A stretch of DNA of 58,955 nt from JAXDJJ01 sp034665745 (GCA_034665745.1 JAXDJJ010000037.1:1-58955); one strand, 5' to 3'. Shown: positions 15,837 to 24,901, numbered from the stretch's first letter. Notes: generated by a model not told the origin, from the sequence alone. Translations and numbers: made by a program.

Positions 15837-17273
15837 ATGGAGATCACGCAGGATGGCGTCCAGGATGCCGTCGTAGAAGGGTCCACCGGAGCGGTGGGGG
15901 TCCTGTCGGCCGATTCCATCTGGAAGGACGCCGCCGAACAACTCAGATCCGAGCTCAAGATCGGCAACTTCTCTGCCTGGTTCGGGCACAGCAGGGCGGT
16001 GGGCCTCGACGGAAAGACCTTCGTCTTGAGCGTCGCTAGCCCCTTCGCCAAGGAATGGATCGAAGGTCACTACCTCGATCAGCTCCGCGTGGTCATCTCG
16101 TCATGCGCGGGCACAGACCTCGACGTGGTCTTGCTCGCCGACGAGACCTTCGCTAACGACGAGCTCGAGGGGCACGCGACCCCGATCGAGACCGCACCGC
16201 GCGAGGAAACCGAGGTCCAGCGCGGCACCTATCTCGAGGAAGCTCGCTTCCACCCCAAATACAACTTCGACTCTTTCGTCATCGGGTCGTCCAACCGTTT
16301 CGCACACGCAGCCGCCCTTGCGGTGGCGGAGACGCCGGCGCAGTCCTACAACCCACTGTTCATCTACGGCGGGGCCGGCCTCGGCAAGACGCACCTTCTT
16401 CAGGCCATCGGTCGTTACGTGCGCGAATGCCACCCGGGCTCGGTCGTCCGCTACATCTCGACCGAGCAGTTCATGAACGAGTTCATCGTCGCCCTACGAC
16501 GCCAGACGATCCCCGACTTCCATCGCCGCTATCGCGTCGCTGATCTGCTGCTCGTCGACGACATCCAGTTCCTCGAAGGCAAAGAACGGACCCAGGAGGA
16601 GTTCTTCCACACCTTCAACTCCCTGTACCCGAAGAGCCAGGTCGTCATCAGCTCGGACCGGCCCCCAAAGAAGATCCCCACGTTGGAAGAGCGGCTTCGC
16701 ACCAGGTTCGAGTGGGGCCTCATCACCGACATCCAGCCCCCCGACCTGGAAACGCGTCTCGCGATCCTTCAGAAGAAGGCTGAGACCGAGAATCTCAACA
16801 TTACGAACGAAGCGATGTCGTTCATCGCCGAGCGGATCCAGACGAACATCCGCGAGCTCGAGGGGGCTCTCATCCGCGTCGGTGCGTATGCATCGTTGAC
16901 CCGGTCGGAGCCGAACGTAGAGCTCGCCCAGAGCGTGTTGCAGTCCTTGCTTCCGCATGGCGAGGAGGGTCACGTCACGTCCGACCTCGTCATCTCGGTC
17001 GCCGCGGACTACTTCGGGATCACTCCGGATGAGATCAGATCCTCGAGCAGGTCTCGTGACCTCGTGACCGCGCGGCAGATGGCGATGTATCTCTGCCGCG
17101 AGCTCACTGACCTTTCGTTGCCCAAGATCGGCGAGCGCTTCGGGGGCCGCGATCACTCGACCGTCATCTACGCGAACAACAAGGTTCGGGAACAGATCGG
17201 CGAGAACCAGCGGGCCTACGAGCAGGTCAAAGAGCTCACCACGCGCATCCGTCAACAGGCGACCCGGGGATAA
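15837..17273 (+). CDS. dnaA: Chromosomal replication initiator DnaA
   Basis: A 478-residue DnaA with all four domains. Domain I includes IWKDAAEQLRSELKIGNFSAWF; domain II is short and acidic. The AAA+ core holds FVIGSSNRFAHAAALAVAE, Walker A GGAGLGKTHLL, Walker B LLLVDDIQFLEGKERTQEEF, and sensor motifs through RLRTRFEWGLITDIQPPDLE. The DNA-binding domain IV ends with the signature GRDHSTVIYANNKV. It binds DnaA boxes and melts the origin. The start is ATG with GAGGGGGAA upstream. The short domain II separates it from mycobacterial and streptomycete DnaAs, which have long ones. Confidence 0.97.
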   Translation: MEITQDGVQDAVVEGSTGAVGVLSADSIWKDAAEQLRSELKIGNFSAWFGHSRAVGLDGKTFVLSVASPFAKEWIEGHYLDQLRVVISSCAGTDLDVVLLADETFANDELEGHATPIETAPREETEVQRGTYLEEARFHPKYNFDSFVIGSSNRFAHAAALAVAETPAQSYNPLFIYGGAGLGKTHLLQAIGRYVRECHPGSVVRYISTEQFMNEFIVALRRQTIPDFHRRYRVADLLLVDDIQFLEGKERTQEEFFHTFNSLYPKSQVVISSDRPPKKIPTLEERLRTRFEWGLITDIQPPDLETRLAILQKKAETENLNITNEAMSFIAERIQTNIRELEGALIRVGAYASLTRSEPNVELAQSVLQSLLPHGEEGHVTSDLVISVAADYFGITPDEIRSSSRSRDLVTARQMAMYLCRELTDLSLPKIGERFGGRDHSTVIYANNKVREQIGENQRAYEQVKELTTRIRQQATRG

Positions 17274-17508
17274 CGCCGCGATGACTGTTGACGCGCGTGT
17301 ATATGTCGCTCGGTTGTTCGCGGCCCCCAACTCGGGTGTTAGTCCGCGACGAGTTATCGCGCGACGCGCACGCACCGCTCCAGGCCTCTCACCTGCACGA
17401 ACGCGAGTTATCCACGGTGTCAACGGCCACTAGTACCACTACGAGAAAAGCTATTAAGTAATAGAAGACCTAACTGCGGAAAACCTTAAGAGATCGGAGG
17501 AGCACCTC
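17274..17508. other. oriC: dnaA-dnaN intergenic part of oriC with AT-rich unwinding candidate
   Basis: This 235-base gap carries a DnaA box TTATCCACG at 17408-17416 (8 of 9). A more diverged TTATCCCCG is on the minus strand at the dnaA stop. Further on, at about 17438-17490, comes the most AT-rich tract of the area. Inside it CTATTA-AG-TAATAG (17451-17464) is an inverted repeat. The run AAG TAA TAG AAG (17456-17467) fits the DnaA-trio pattern [T/A]A[G/A] four times in a row, which in Bacillus marks the unwinding site. The ribosome site GGAGGAG for dnaN follows. Confidence 0.6.
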
Positions 17509-18654
17509 ATGAAGTTTCGTTGTGAGAGAGATGATCTGCTCGAGAGTGTTCTGTTCGCGTCTCGTGCGATCTCTAACCGGGCCACTCTTCCCGTGCTCTC
17601 GGGCTTACGTCTCGAGGCCACAGATGCCGGCGAGGTTCGTGTAGCCGCGACCGATCTCGAGCTCACGATCGAGACTTCATTCAAGGCTGGGGTAGACGAA
17701 CCCGGAAAGACGATCGTCCCGGGTCGCCTTTTCGGAGAGATGACGCGCAACCTTGGCGCCGGCCAGGTCAGTCTGATGTCTGGCGACGGCGAGATCGAGA
17801 TCGGCTCCGGCCGTGGCCAGTTCCGTGTGAAATCACTCGCGACCGATGATTACCCGTCGTTGCCCGGCGAAGACAAGGGCAGCGAATCGGAGACGGTCCG
17901 CATCGAGTTGACAGGTGGCGAGCTCGCCACTGCCCTTGCGCAGGTCGTTAAGAGCGCGTCGGCGGACGAGAGCCGGCAGGTGCTCACCGGCGTGTTGTGG
18001 GAGATCGGTAGCGAGAACCTGACGCTCGCAGCGACGGACTCTTACCGGCTTGCGGTGCGCGACCTGAAGATCGTAGGTGGCCCGGCAGAGGTTCGAAAGG
18101 TGATCCTTCCCGCACGCGCGCTTTCAGAGCTGGCTCGGGTTCTTCAAACGGGTGCAGGCGCGACGCTGACCACCGAGGTGCGGGACAACCTGATCTCTTT
18201 CCGTCTGACCCCCAGCGCAGAAGGCGGGTCGGGTGCAGGTGATTCTGTTATCAGTTCGCGCTTCATCGAAGGCGAGTTCCCCAACTATCGGCAGTTGTTG
18301 CCGAGTGGCTACACCAACAAGCTGACCGTCGAGCGCGAGTCCTTGCTCGAAGTGGTTCGACGTGTGGGGCTCTTGGCGCAGAACAATCTTCCGGTGAAGC
18401 TTCAACTCGGAGCGGAGCTCGAGGTCTCTGCGCATACCCCCGACGTTGGTGAAGGCCAAGAGGTGCTCGACGCGACCTACGAAGGCGAGTCTCTCGTGAT
18501 CGCTTTCAACCCTCAATTCTTGGTGGATGGCGCATCCGTGATCCAACAAGCGAACGTCCGTCTGGAGGCCGGCGATGGTCTCAAGCCGGCGATCCTCAAG
18601 GGCGAGGGTGACGAGAGCTTCACCTATCTGTTGATGCCCGTCCGTCTCAGCTAA
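17509..18654 (+). CDS. dnaN: DNA polymerase III beta subunit (sliding clamp)
   Basis: A 381-residue beta clamp. It begins MKFRCERDDLLESVLFASRAISNRATLPVLSG, with the usual three-fold repeated clamp domains, and ends in the family-typical YLLMPVRLS. It encircles DNA and tethers the replicative polymerase. GGAGGAGC precedes the ATG. It is followed by recF after 16 bases. Confidence 0.96.
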   Translation: MKFRCERDDLLESVLFASRAISNRATLPVLSGLRLEATDAGEVRVAATDLELTIETSFKAGVDEPGKTIVPGRLFGEMTRNLGAGQVSLMSGDGEIEIGSGRGQFRVKSLATDDYPSLPGEDKGSESETVRIELTGGELATALAQVVKSASADESRQVLTGVLWEIGSENLTLAATDSYRLAVRDLKIVGGPAEVRKVILPARALSELARVLQTGAGATLTTEVRDNLISFRLTPSAEGGSGAGDSVISSRFIEGEFPNYRQLLPSGYTNKLTVERESLLEVVRRVGLLAQNNLPVKLQLGAELEVSAHTPDVGEGQEVLDATYEGESLVIAFNPQFLVDGASVIQQANVRLEAGDGLKPAILKGEGDESFTYLLMPVRLS

Positions 18655-18658
18655 CGCG

Positions 18659-18664
18659 TACGCT
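18659..18664 (+). promoter_or_regulatory. Candidate -10 box, leaderless start of recF
   Basis: TACGCT lies 6 bases before the recF GTG at 18671, and no ribosome site is seen in the 16-base gap after dnaN. It has the same sequence and spacing as at the M23 peptidase gene. Confidence 0.4.
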
Positions 18665-18670
18665 CGAGAT

Positions 18671-19828
18671 GTGCGCGTAGAGAGGCTGGGACTCGAGGAC
18701 TTTCGGAATTACGTGCGCGAGTCCGTTGAGCTTGCTCCCGGGCTGAACCTGATCGTCGGACCGAACGCACAAGGAAAGACGAACCTGCTCGAGGCGGTCC
18801 ATTGCCTCGGCGGCCTCGGATCCCCTCGCACGCAGGACGCGGCCCTCGTTCGTGAAGGTGCCGAACACGCGTTGTTGCATGCGGACGTGACGCGGGGCGA
18901 GCGGACCGTGCGTATCGACCTCGAGATCCGTTCCGGAGGCGGCACGCGCGCGTTGCTGAACAAGACCGCGGTCCGTTCGATTAGGAGTCTCGGCGAAGTC
19001 AGTGTCAGCGTGTTCTTCGGACCGGACGAGCTGTCCCTCGTCAAGGGATCACCCGACGGCCGGCGCCGGTTCCTCGACGATCTAGTGGTGAAACTTCGTC
19101 CCGCGCGCGATTCATTGAGACGCGAGTGGGAGCGCGTGCTGCGCCAAAGGAATGCCTTGCTCAAGTCGGCCCCTCGCACCCGGACCGCGTCAACCGACGC
19201 GACGCTCGAGGTATGGGACGAAGCGTTGGTGAAGGCGGGTGGAGCACTCACGGCAGCACGGTTGCAGGCGATCGGCCTCCTGGTCCCCCATGCGCGCCGC
19301 AGGTACGAAGCGGTTGCGGGTCATGCAGGCATCGAGCTCGGATACGTCAGCTCGTGGGTCGAAGCGGGGTTCGCAACCGGTGCGTTGGAGGCCCCCGACG
19401 CGATAGACGAAGACGCGCTGCGCAAGATGCTCGCTGCGAAACTCGATGAGGTGCGTCTGAAGGAACTCGAGCGCGGTATCTCGCTCGCAGGCCCTCACCG
19501 TGACGACGTGAGCGTCCGGTTGCCCGGGACCGACACGTCGGTTCTGCTCGACGCCCGAACCCACGCGTCCCAGGGGGACCAGCGAACCTCCGCTCTTGCC
19601 CTGAAACTCGGCGAGCACGATCTATTGACCGAGGCTCTTGGAGATCAACCGGTGCTCTTGCTCGACGACGTCTTCTCGGAGCTCGACCCCGCCCGACGTG
19701 GATGGCTCGCCGAGAGTGTGGCCTCGGTAGGGCAGACCCTGATCACGACGACCTCCGATGCCGACGTAGGCCTGGCGAACATCGAGGCCCTCTTCGATGT
19801 CTCCGGCGGCGCGGTGGCCAAGCGGTGA
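18671..19828 (+). CDS. recF: DNA replication and repair protein RecF
   Basis: A 385-residue RecF, an SMC-like ABC ATPase. Visible are VERLGLEDFRNYVRESVEL, Walker A GPNAQGKTNLLEA, signature-like region THASQGDQRTSALALKLGE, and Walker B QPVLLLDDVFSELDPARRGWL. It loads RecA at gaps together with RecO and RecR. The start is GTG. The stop overlaps the dciA GTG (GTGA). Confidence 0.95.
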   Translation: MRVERLGLEDFRNYVRESVELAPGLNLIVGPNAQGKTNLLEAVHCLGGLGSPRTQDAALVREGAEHALLHADVTRGERTVRIDLEIRSGGGTRALLNKTAVRSIRSLGEVSVSVFFGPDELSLVKGSPDGRRRFLDDLVVKLRPARDSLRREWERVLRQRNALLKSAPRTRTASTDATLEVWDEALVKAGGALTAARLQAIGLLVPHARRRYEAVAGHAGIELGYVSSWVEAGFATGALEAPDAIDEDALRKMLAAKLDEVRLKELERGISLAGPHRDDVSVRLPGTDTSVLLDARTHASQGDQRTSALALKLGEHDLLTEALGDQPVLLLDDVFSELDPARRGWLAESVASVGQTLITTTSDADVGLANIEALFDVSGGAVAKR

Positions 19829-20289
19829 GCGGTTCGGACCTCCCGCACCGGCTGAAGGACCTGCTGGGTGGTGTGGGGGCTCGGATCGGTCTCGAGGACG
19901 CACGAGCGACCGGGATGTTGTGGGAGCAGTGGCCGTCCATCGTCGGGGACGCGATCGCAGGCAATGCCGAGCCGACCTCCTTGCGGAAGGGGATCCTCAG
20001 GGTTCGGGCGACGTCACCGACATGGGCCCAGGAGCTCACCTACCTCGCAGCCGAGATAAAGGCGCGCGCGAATGCCATCACCGGGTCCGAGATCGTGACC
20101 GAGGTGCGCGTCTGGACCGGCCCCGGAGAGGTTGCGCGTGCCACACCCGACCCCGCGCAGAAGCCTCACGATGGCAGTGGAACGGATGCCCAAGAGCAAC
20201 CTCAAGAAGCGTCTCCCGAGAACCTCGAGAAGGCCTTCCTGCGAGCCCGCGGGGCATGGGCTCGGCGGAGGTCGAAACCGGGTCGGTAG
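19825..20289 (+). CDS. dciA: DciA-type helicase loader (DUF721)
   Basis: A 154-residue protein. Residues 5-95 match the DUF721/DciA fold: LPHRLKDLLGGVGARIGLEDA, WEQWPSIVGDAIAGNAEP, LRKGILRVRATSPTWAQELTYLA. DciA is the ancestral loader of the replicative helicase DnaB in bacteria lacking DnaC or DnaI. The C-terminal 60 residues are polar and low in complexity. The frame is open further upstream inside recF, but the GTG at 19825 overlapping the recF stop is the natural start. The position between recF and gyrB is the same as Rv0004. Confidence 0.88.
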   Translation: MSGSDLPHRLKDLLGGVGARIGLEDARATGMLWEQWPSIVGDAIAGNAEPTSLRKGILRVRATSPTWAQELTYLAAEIKARANAITGSEIVTEVRVWTGPGEVARATPDPAQKPHDGSGTDAQEQPQEASPENLEKAFLRARGAWARRRSKPGR

Positions 20290-20337
20290 AAGGCTTCTGA
20301 GAGGGCTCTGAAAAGCCCTGAAAACGCAGGTAGATGC

Positions 20338-20343
20338 TAAGAT
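20338..20343 (+). promoter_or_regulatory. Candidate -10 box of the gyrB promoter
   Basis: TAAGAT lies 9 bases before the ATG of a short leader ORF at 20353 and about 70 bases before gyrB. It is the best promoter candidate for the gyrase genes. A hairpin AGGGCT-N6-AGCCCT (20302-20319) lies just upstream and could be the end of the recF-dciA message, though it has no T tract. Confidence 0.42.
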
Positions 20344-20352
20344 TGGACACCT

Positions 20353-20412
20353 ATGAACCCACTGCTCAAGGCCTCTTTCTTCGCGCCCGAAAGGCAGGTT
20401 TCGAACCACTAG
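20353..20412 (+). CDS. 19-codon leaderless leader ORF abutting gyrB
   Basis: An ATG at 20353 opens a frame for MNPLLKASFFAPERQVSNH. Its TAG (20410-20412) is followed with no gap by the gyrB ATG, in the same frame. The -10-like TAAGAT ends 9 bases before its ATG and there is no ribosome site, so it would be read from a near-leaderless message. gyrB itself lacks a ribosome site at normal distance; the nearest purine run, GAAAGG, is about 19 bases away. Ribosomes ending on the leader could restart on gyrB. Whether the peptide matters or only its translation does is unknown. Confidence 0.45.
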   Translation: MNPLLKASFFAPERQVSNH

Positions 20413-22362
20413 ATGGCAACGAAAAACCCTCCGGTTCCGGCGACTAAAACCACCCCGAAGAAGAGCACCTATACCGCTAAGGACATCACCGTCCTCAAGG
20501 GTCTCGACCCGGTCAGGAAACGTCCCGGCATGTACATCGGGTCGACCGGGATCCGTGGCCTCCACCACCTCGTCTATGAGGTCGTCGACAACGCGGTCGA
20601 CGAGGCGATGGCCGGCTACTGCGACAAGATCAAGATCGAGCTGCTCGCCGATGGCGGGTGCCGGGTTACCGATAACGGTCGAGGCATCCCCGTGGACGTC
20701 CCGAAGGGCGAGCGCAAACCGGCCGTAGAGGTCGTCCTGACGACCCTCCACGCGGGCGGGAAGTTCGGGGGCGAGGGCTATCAGGTCTCCGGTGGCCTCC
20801 ACGGCGTCGGCGTTTCCGTCGTCAACGCTCTGTCCGAGCGCCTCGAGATCGAGGTGGCGAGGGACGGCAAGATCCACACCCAGGAGTACAAACGAGGCGT
20901 CCCGCAGGCGAAACTCAAGGTGGGAAAGCCGATCAAGCGGACCGGGACCACGGTGGCCTTCTGGCCGGACCCTCAGATCTTCACCGAGGAACGCGAGTTC
21001 AAATCCGAGACCCTCTCGCAGCGCATGCGCGAGATGGCGTTCCTCAACAAAGGTCTCGAGATCACTCTGATCGACGAGCGCATCGAGCCTCCGGTTCAAG
21101 AGGTCTTCAAGTACAACGGCGGGATCGTCGACTTCGTGAAACACCTGAACACCTCGCGCGAACCGGTACAGAAGAAGGTCGTCTACTTCGAGTCGAAGGC
21201 GCCCACCCACGAGGTCGAGATCGCGATGCAATGGACCTCGTCGTTCACCGAGTCGGTGTTCACGTTCGCGAACAACATCAACACGCACGAAGGTGGGATG
21301 CACGAAGAGGGGTTCCGCCGCGCGCTTACCCGCGTCATCACCAAGTACGCCAGAGATAAAGCCATCTTGAAAGAGAAGGACGAGGCTCTTACCGGCGAGG
21401 ACGCCCGCGAGGGCCTCACCGCTATCATCTCGGTGAAACTGCGTGATCCGCAGTTCGAGGGTCAGACGAAGACGAAGCTTGGGAACACCGAGATCCGTTC
21501 GTTCGTCGAGACCGAGATGAACAAGCGTTTCGGTGACTTCATGGAGGAGAACCCGAGCGACGCCCGCGCCATCTGCATGAAGATCGTGTCCGCGCAGCGC
21601 GCGCGTTTGGAAGCACGCAAAGCGCGCGACCTCGTTCGGCGCAAGTCGCTGCTCGAGTCCTCAACGCTTCCCGGCAAGCTCGCCGACTGCCAGTCGCGCG
21701 ACCCGGCGGAGTCGGAACTGTTCATCGTCGAGGGTGACTCCGCGGGCGGCAGCGCGAAGCAAGCGCGTGCGCGCGAGTTCCAGGCGATCCTTCCTCTGCG
21801 CGGAAAAATCTTGAACGTCGAACGTGCTCGTCTCGCGAAGGTTCTCGAAAACACCGAGATCCAAGCGATCATCACCGCGGTCGGTACTGGCATCGGGGAA
21901 GAGTTCGACATCGAGAAGGCCCGCTACCACAAGATCGTGTGCATGGCCGATGCCGATGTGGACGGTGCACACATCAAAGTGCTGTTGCTGACCCTGTTGT
22001 TCCGACACATGAGGCAACTTATCGATGCGGGTTACGTCTACGTCGCGCAACCTCCCCTCTATCGCGTGAAGTTCAAAGGGAAGATCCACTACTTCATGGA
22101 CGATGAAGAGTTGGAGGCTTACAAGCAAACCCAAAACGGCGCCAAGATCGAAGCGTCTCGCTTCAAAGGTCTCGGCGAGATGGACCCAGAGGAGCTGTGG
22201 GATACAACGCTTGACCCGGCCAAGCGGACCTTGTTGCGCGTGACGATGGAGGACGCTGCTCTAGCCGAGGACATCCTGACCAAACTCATGGGAGACGACG
22301 TCGAAGAGCGCAAGGGATTCATCCAGCGCAACGCCAAAGACGTCCGTTTCCTCGACATCTAG
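20413..22362 (+). CDS. gyrB: DNA gyrase subunit B
   Basis: A 649-residue GyrB. The N-terminus is a low-complexity Thr/Lys/Pro stretch of 20 residues. The GHKL ATPase follows with RKRPGMYIGSTG, VVDNAVDEAMAG, VTDNGRGIPVD and GGLHGVGVSVVNALS. The transducer and TOPRIM domains carry the metal-binding motifs (EGDSAGGSAKQARAREFQAILPLRGK; DADVDGAHI), and the C-terminus ends GDDVEERKGFIQRNAKDVRFLDI. It supplies ATP hydrolysis for negative supercoiling with GyrA. Length is normal for an actinobacterial GyrB. The start follows directly on a leader ORF. Confidence 0.97.
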   Translation: MATKNPPVPATKTTPKKSTYTAKDITVLKGLDPVRKRPGMYIGSTGIRGLHHLVYEVVDNAVDEAMAGYCDKIKIELLADGGCRVTDNGRGIPVDVPKGERKPAVEVVLTTLHAGGKFGGEGYQVSGGLHGVGVSVVNALSERLEIEVARDGKIHTQEYKRGVPQAKLKVGKPIKRTGTTVAFWPDPQIFTEEREFKSETLSQRMREMAFLNKGLEITLIDERIEPPVQEVFKYNGGIVDFVKHLNTSREPVQKKVVYFESKAPTHEVEIAMQWTSSFTESVFTFANNINTHEGGMHEEGFRRALTRVITKYARDKAILKEKDEALTGEDAREGLTAIISVKLRDPQFEGQTKTKLGNTEIRSFVETEMNKRFGDFMEENPSDARAICMKIVSAQRARLEARKARDLVRRKSLLESSTLPGKLADCQSRDPAESELFIVEGDSAGGSAKQARAREFQAILPLRGKILNVERARLAKVLENTEIQAIITAVGTGIGEEFDIEKARYHKIVCMADADVDGAHIKVLLLTLLFRHMRQLIDAGYVYVAQPPLYRVKFKGKIHYFMDDEELEAYKQTQNGAKIEASRFKGLGEMDPEELWDTTLDPAKRTLLRVTMEDAALAEDILTKLMGDDVEERKGFIQRNAKDVRFLDI

Positions 22363-22375
22363 CGTGAGGTAGAGC

Positions 22376-24901
22376 ATGGCGGACAAACCTTTCCAGAACA
22401 AATTGCCGGACGATGAAGGCAACGGTGGCGACATGAGGTTGGACGACGTCACGATCGAGGAAGAGGTTCAATACTCGTTCCTCGAGTACGCGATGTCGGT
22501 CATCGTTAGCCGTGCGCTTCCGGATGTCCGAGACGGGTTGAAGCCCGTGCACCGGCGGATCCTCTACGCCGGCCTCGAAGCCGGTTTGCGACCGGATCGG
22601 CAACACCGCAAGTGCGCAGCACTCGTCGGTGACGTGATGAAGAAATACCACCCTCATGGCGACCAGTCGATCTACGACGCATTGGTCCGGCTCGCTCAGG
22701 AGTTCTCGACCCGCTACATGCTGATAGATGGGCAGGGAAACTTCGGTTCGATCGACGGCGACGCGGCAGCCGCCTTCCGCTATACCGAAGCGCGACTAAC
22801 GCCGTTGGCGATGGAGATGTTGCGCGATATCGACGAGGAAACCGTTGACTTCGTTCCGAACTATGACGGTTACGAGCAAGAGCCAACGGTTCTTCCGGCT
22901 CGCTTCCCGAACCTTCTCGTCAATGGTTCAAGCGGTATCGCGGTTGGTATGGCAACGAACATCCCGCCTCACAACCTCGGCGAAGTGTGCGATGCCGTCA
23001 TCGACTATCTCGAACACCCGGACATCGCGGCTGACTCAGACAAGGTTCTCGAGTTGGCGATGAAACACATCAAGGCGCCGGACTTCCCGACCGGGGCACT
23101 GATCGTCGGACAACAGGGGATCCATGAGGCGTACACGACCGGACGCGGCTCGGTCAAGATGCGAGCGGTCTGTGAGATCGAAGAGGGGCCGAAGGGCAAC
23201 CCGCGCATCGTCGTTACCGAGCTGCCGTACCAGGTCAACAAGGCACGCTTGACGATGAAGATCGCAGAGCTTGTCCACCTTAAGGACAAGAAGCTCGAAG
23301 GCATCGCAGACCTGCGTGATGAGTCGAACCGCCAGGGGATCCGTTTGGTCATCGAGCTGAAGAAGACGGCTGTTCCGCAGGTCGTGCTGAACCAGCTCTA
23401 TAAGCGCACGCAGCTGCAGGACAACTTCGGCATGAACATGCTCGCCCTCGACGATGGCGTCCCGCGCACGATGAATCTCGGCGAGATCATCAGTGCTTAC
23501 GCCAATCATCAGATCCAGGTCATCGTTCGACGGACCGGCTTCCGCCTGCGCAAGGCCGAAGAGCGCTCGCACATCCTCGAGGGCCTCATCATCGCCCTCG
23601 ATCACATCGACGAGATCGTGGCCCTGATCCGGGCCGCGGCCGACGCCGACGAAGCGCGCGGCGAGTTGATGATGCGTTTCTCTCTGAGTGAGATCCAGGC
23701 GAACCACATCCTCGACATGCCGCTCCGCCGGCTCACCGCTCTCGAGCAGGACAAGATCCGTGATGAACACGCGGAGCTCCAGAAGACGATCAAAGAACTG
23801 AAGGGGATCCTCAAGGATCCTGCGAAGCAGCGGGCGATCGTGGCCGATGAGCTGAGTGAGGTGAAGCGGAAGTTCGCCGACGATCGTCGCTCGCGCGTCG
23901 TACCCGATGAGGGTGAGTTCGACATCGAGGACCTGATCGCCGACGAGGAGCTCGTCGTTTCCGTCTCTCGCGACGGCTATATCAAGAGCGTGCCGCTTGA
24001 CGCGTATCGCAGGCAGGGTCGAGGGGGCCGCGGAGTGAAAGGTGCAACCCTTAAGGAAGGCGACATCGTCGAGCACCTGATAACGACGACCGCGCACGCC
24101 TATCTCTTGCTGTTCTCGACTGCGGGCCGCGTTTATCGATTGAAGGCTCACGAGATCCCCAAGCGCGACCGCACCGCGCGCGGCACCGCGGTCGTCAACG
24201 TTGTGGCCATGCGTCCCGAGGACGAGGTCGCTGCGATCATCGACACGCGCGACTACGAATCGTTCAAGTACCTGTTGATCGCAACGAAGCGAGGGATGGT
24301 CAAGAAGACGCTCTTCCGCGAGTACGACTCGTCACGTCGCGAGGGGATCATCGCTCTGAACCTCAAGGATGGCGACGAGGTCGTGCGCGTGCGTCCGACA
24401 TCCGGTAAGGACCACGTCCTCTTGATCAGCAAGAAGGGCAAGGCGATCCGCTTCAATGAAGAGCTCGTGCGCCCGATGGGCCGCACCGCGACCGGCGTGA
24501 TCGGCATGCGTCTGAAGGACGACGACGAGGTCGTCTCGAGCGACATCATCGGCAAGCTGGATGGGGAACTGCTGATCGTGACCGAGTTTGGCCGTGGCAA
24601 ACGGACGAAGCTCCGGGATTTCCCTCCCAAGGGCCGCGGCGGGCAAGGCGTGATCGCAGCCAAGCTCACGAAACAGGGCGGCGACATCGTTGGCGCCGTC
24701 GTGGTTCAACCCGACGACGAGATCTTCCTCATCTCCGACGATGGGGTGGTCATCCGCATGGAGGTCAAGTCCATCTCCCGGCAAGGCCGACCAGCTACGG
24801 GTGTCCGCGTCATGACGACCACGGAGGGCGCCCACGTCTCGGCGGTCGCCCCGGTGGTGGGCGAGACCGAGGACGAAGCACAGGGCAAACTTTCCACCTG
24901 A
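22376..24901 (+). CDS. gyrA: DNA gyrase subunit A
   Basis: An 841-residue GyrA. The active-site Tyr136 sits in AAFRYTEARLTPLAMEMLRD. The quinolone region reads YHPHGDQSIYDALVRLAQ, so Gln97 is at the place of E. coli Ser83 (Ala90 in M. tuberculosis) while Asp101 (E. coli Asp87) is kept. The C-terminal beta-pinwheel holds a GyrA-box-like QGRGGRG near residue 545. It cuts and rejoins DNA for supercoiling. GTGAGGTAG-type purines precede the ATG 13 bases after gyrB. The DUF3566 gene follows after 67 bases. Confidence 0.97.
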   Translation: MADKPFQNKLPDDEGNGGDMRLDDVTIEEEVQYSFLEYAMSVIVSRALPDVRDGLKPVHRRILYAGLEAGLRPDRQHRKCAALVGDVMKKYHPHGDQSIYDALVRLAQEFSTRYMLIDGQGNFGSIDGDAAAAFRYTEARLTPLAMEMLRDIDEETVDFVPNYDGYEQEPTVLPARFPNLLVNGSSGIAVGMATNIPPHNLGEVCDAVIDYLEHPDIAADSDKVLELAMKHIKAPDFPTGALIVGQQGIHEAYTTGRGSVKMRAVCEIEEGPKGNPRIVVTELPYQVNKARLTMKIAELVHLKDKKLEGIADLRDESNRQGIRLVIELKKTAVPQVVLNQLYKRTQLQDNFGMNMLALDDGVPRTMNLGEIISAYANHQIQVIVRRTGFRLRKAEERSHILEGLIIALDHIDEIVALIRAAADADEARGELMMRFSLSEIQANHILDMPLRRLTALEQDKIRDEHAELQKTIKELKGILKDPAKQRAIVADELSEVKRKFADDRRSRVVPDEGEFDIEDLIADEELVVSVSRDGYIKSVPLDAYRRQGRGGRGVKGATLKEGDIVEHLITTTAHAYLLLFSTAGRVYRLKAHEIPKRDRTARGTAVVNVVAMRPEDEVAAIIDTRDYESFKYLLIATKRGMVKKTLFREYDSSRREGIIALNLKDGDEVVRVRPTSGKDHVLLISKKGKAIRFNEELVRPMGRTATGVIGMRLKDDDEVVSSDIIGKLDGELLIVTEFGRGKRTKLRDFPPKGRGGQGVIAAKLTKQGGDIVGAVVVQPDDEIFLISDDGVVIRMEVKSISRQGRPATGVRVMTTTEGAHVSAVAPVVGETEDEAQGKLST

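Noticed and set aside
20302..20319. AGGGCT-N6-AGCCCT hairpin after dciA as an intrinsic terminator
   Set aside because: The stem is only 6 bp and is followed by GAAAAC rather than a T tract; too weak to list as a terminator.
20014..21303. Long open frame on the minus strand opposite gyrB (429 codons)
   Set aside because: It is opposite an unambiguous gyrB and dciA; long antisense frames are expected in high-GC coding DNA. No family features.
23036..24151. Long minus-strand frame opposite gyrA (371 codons)
   Set aside because: Shadow of gyrA third-position GC bias; no ribosome site, no recognisable protein.
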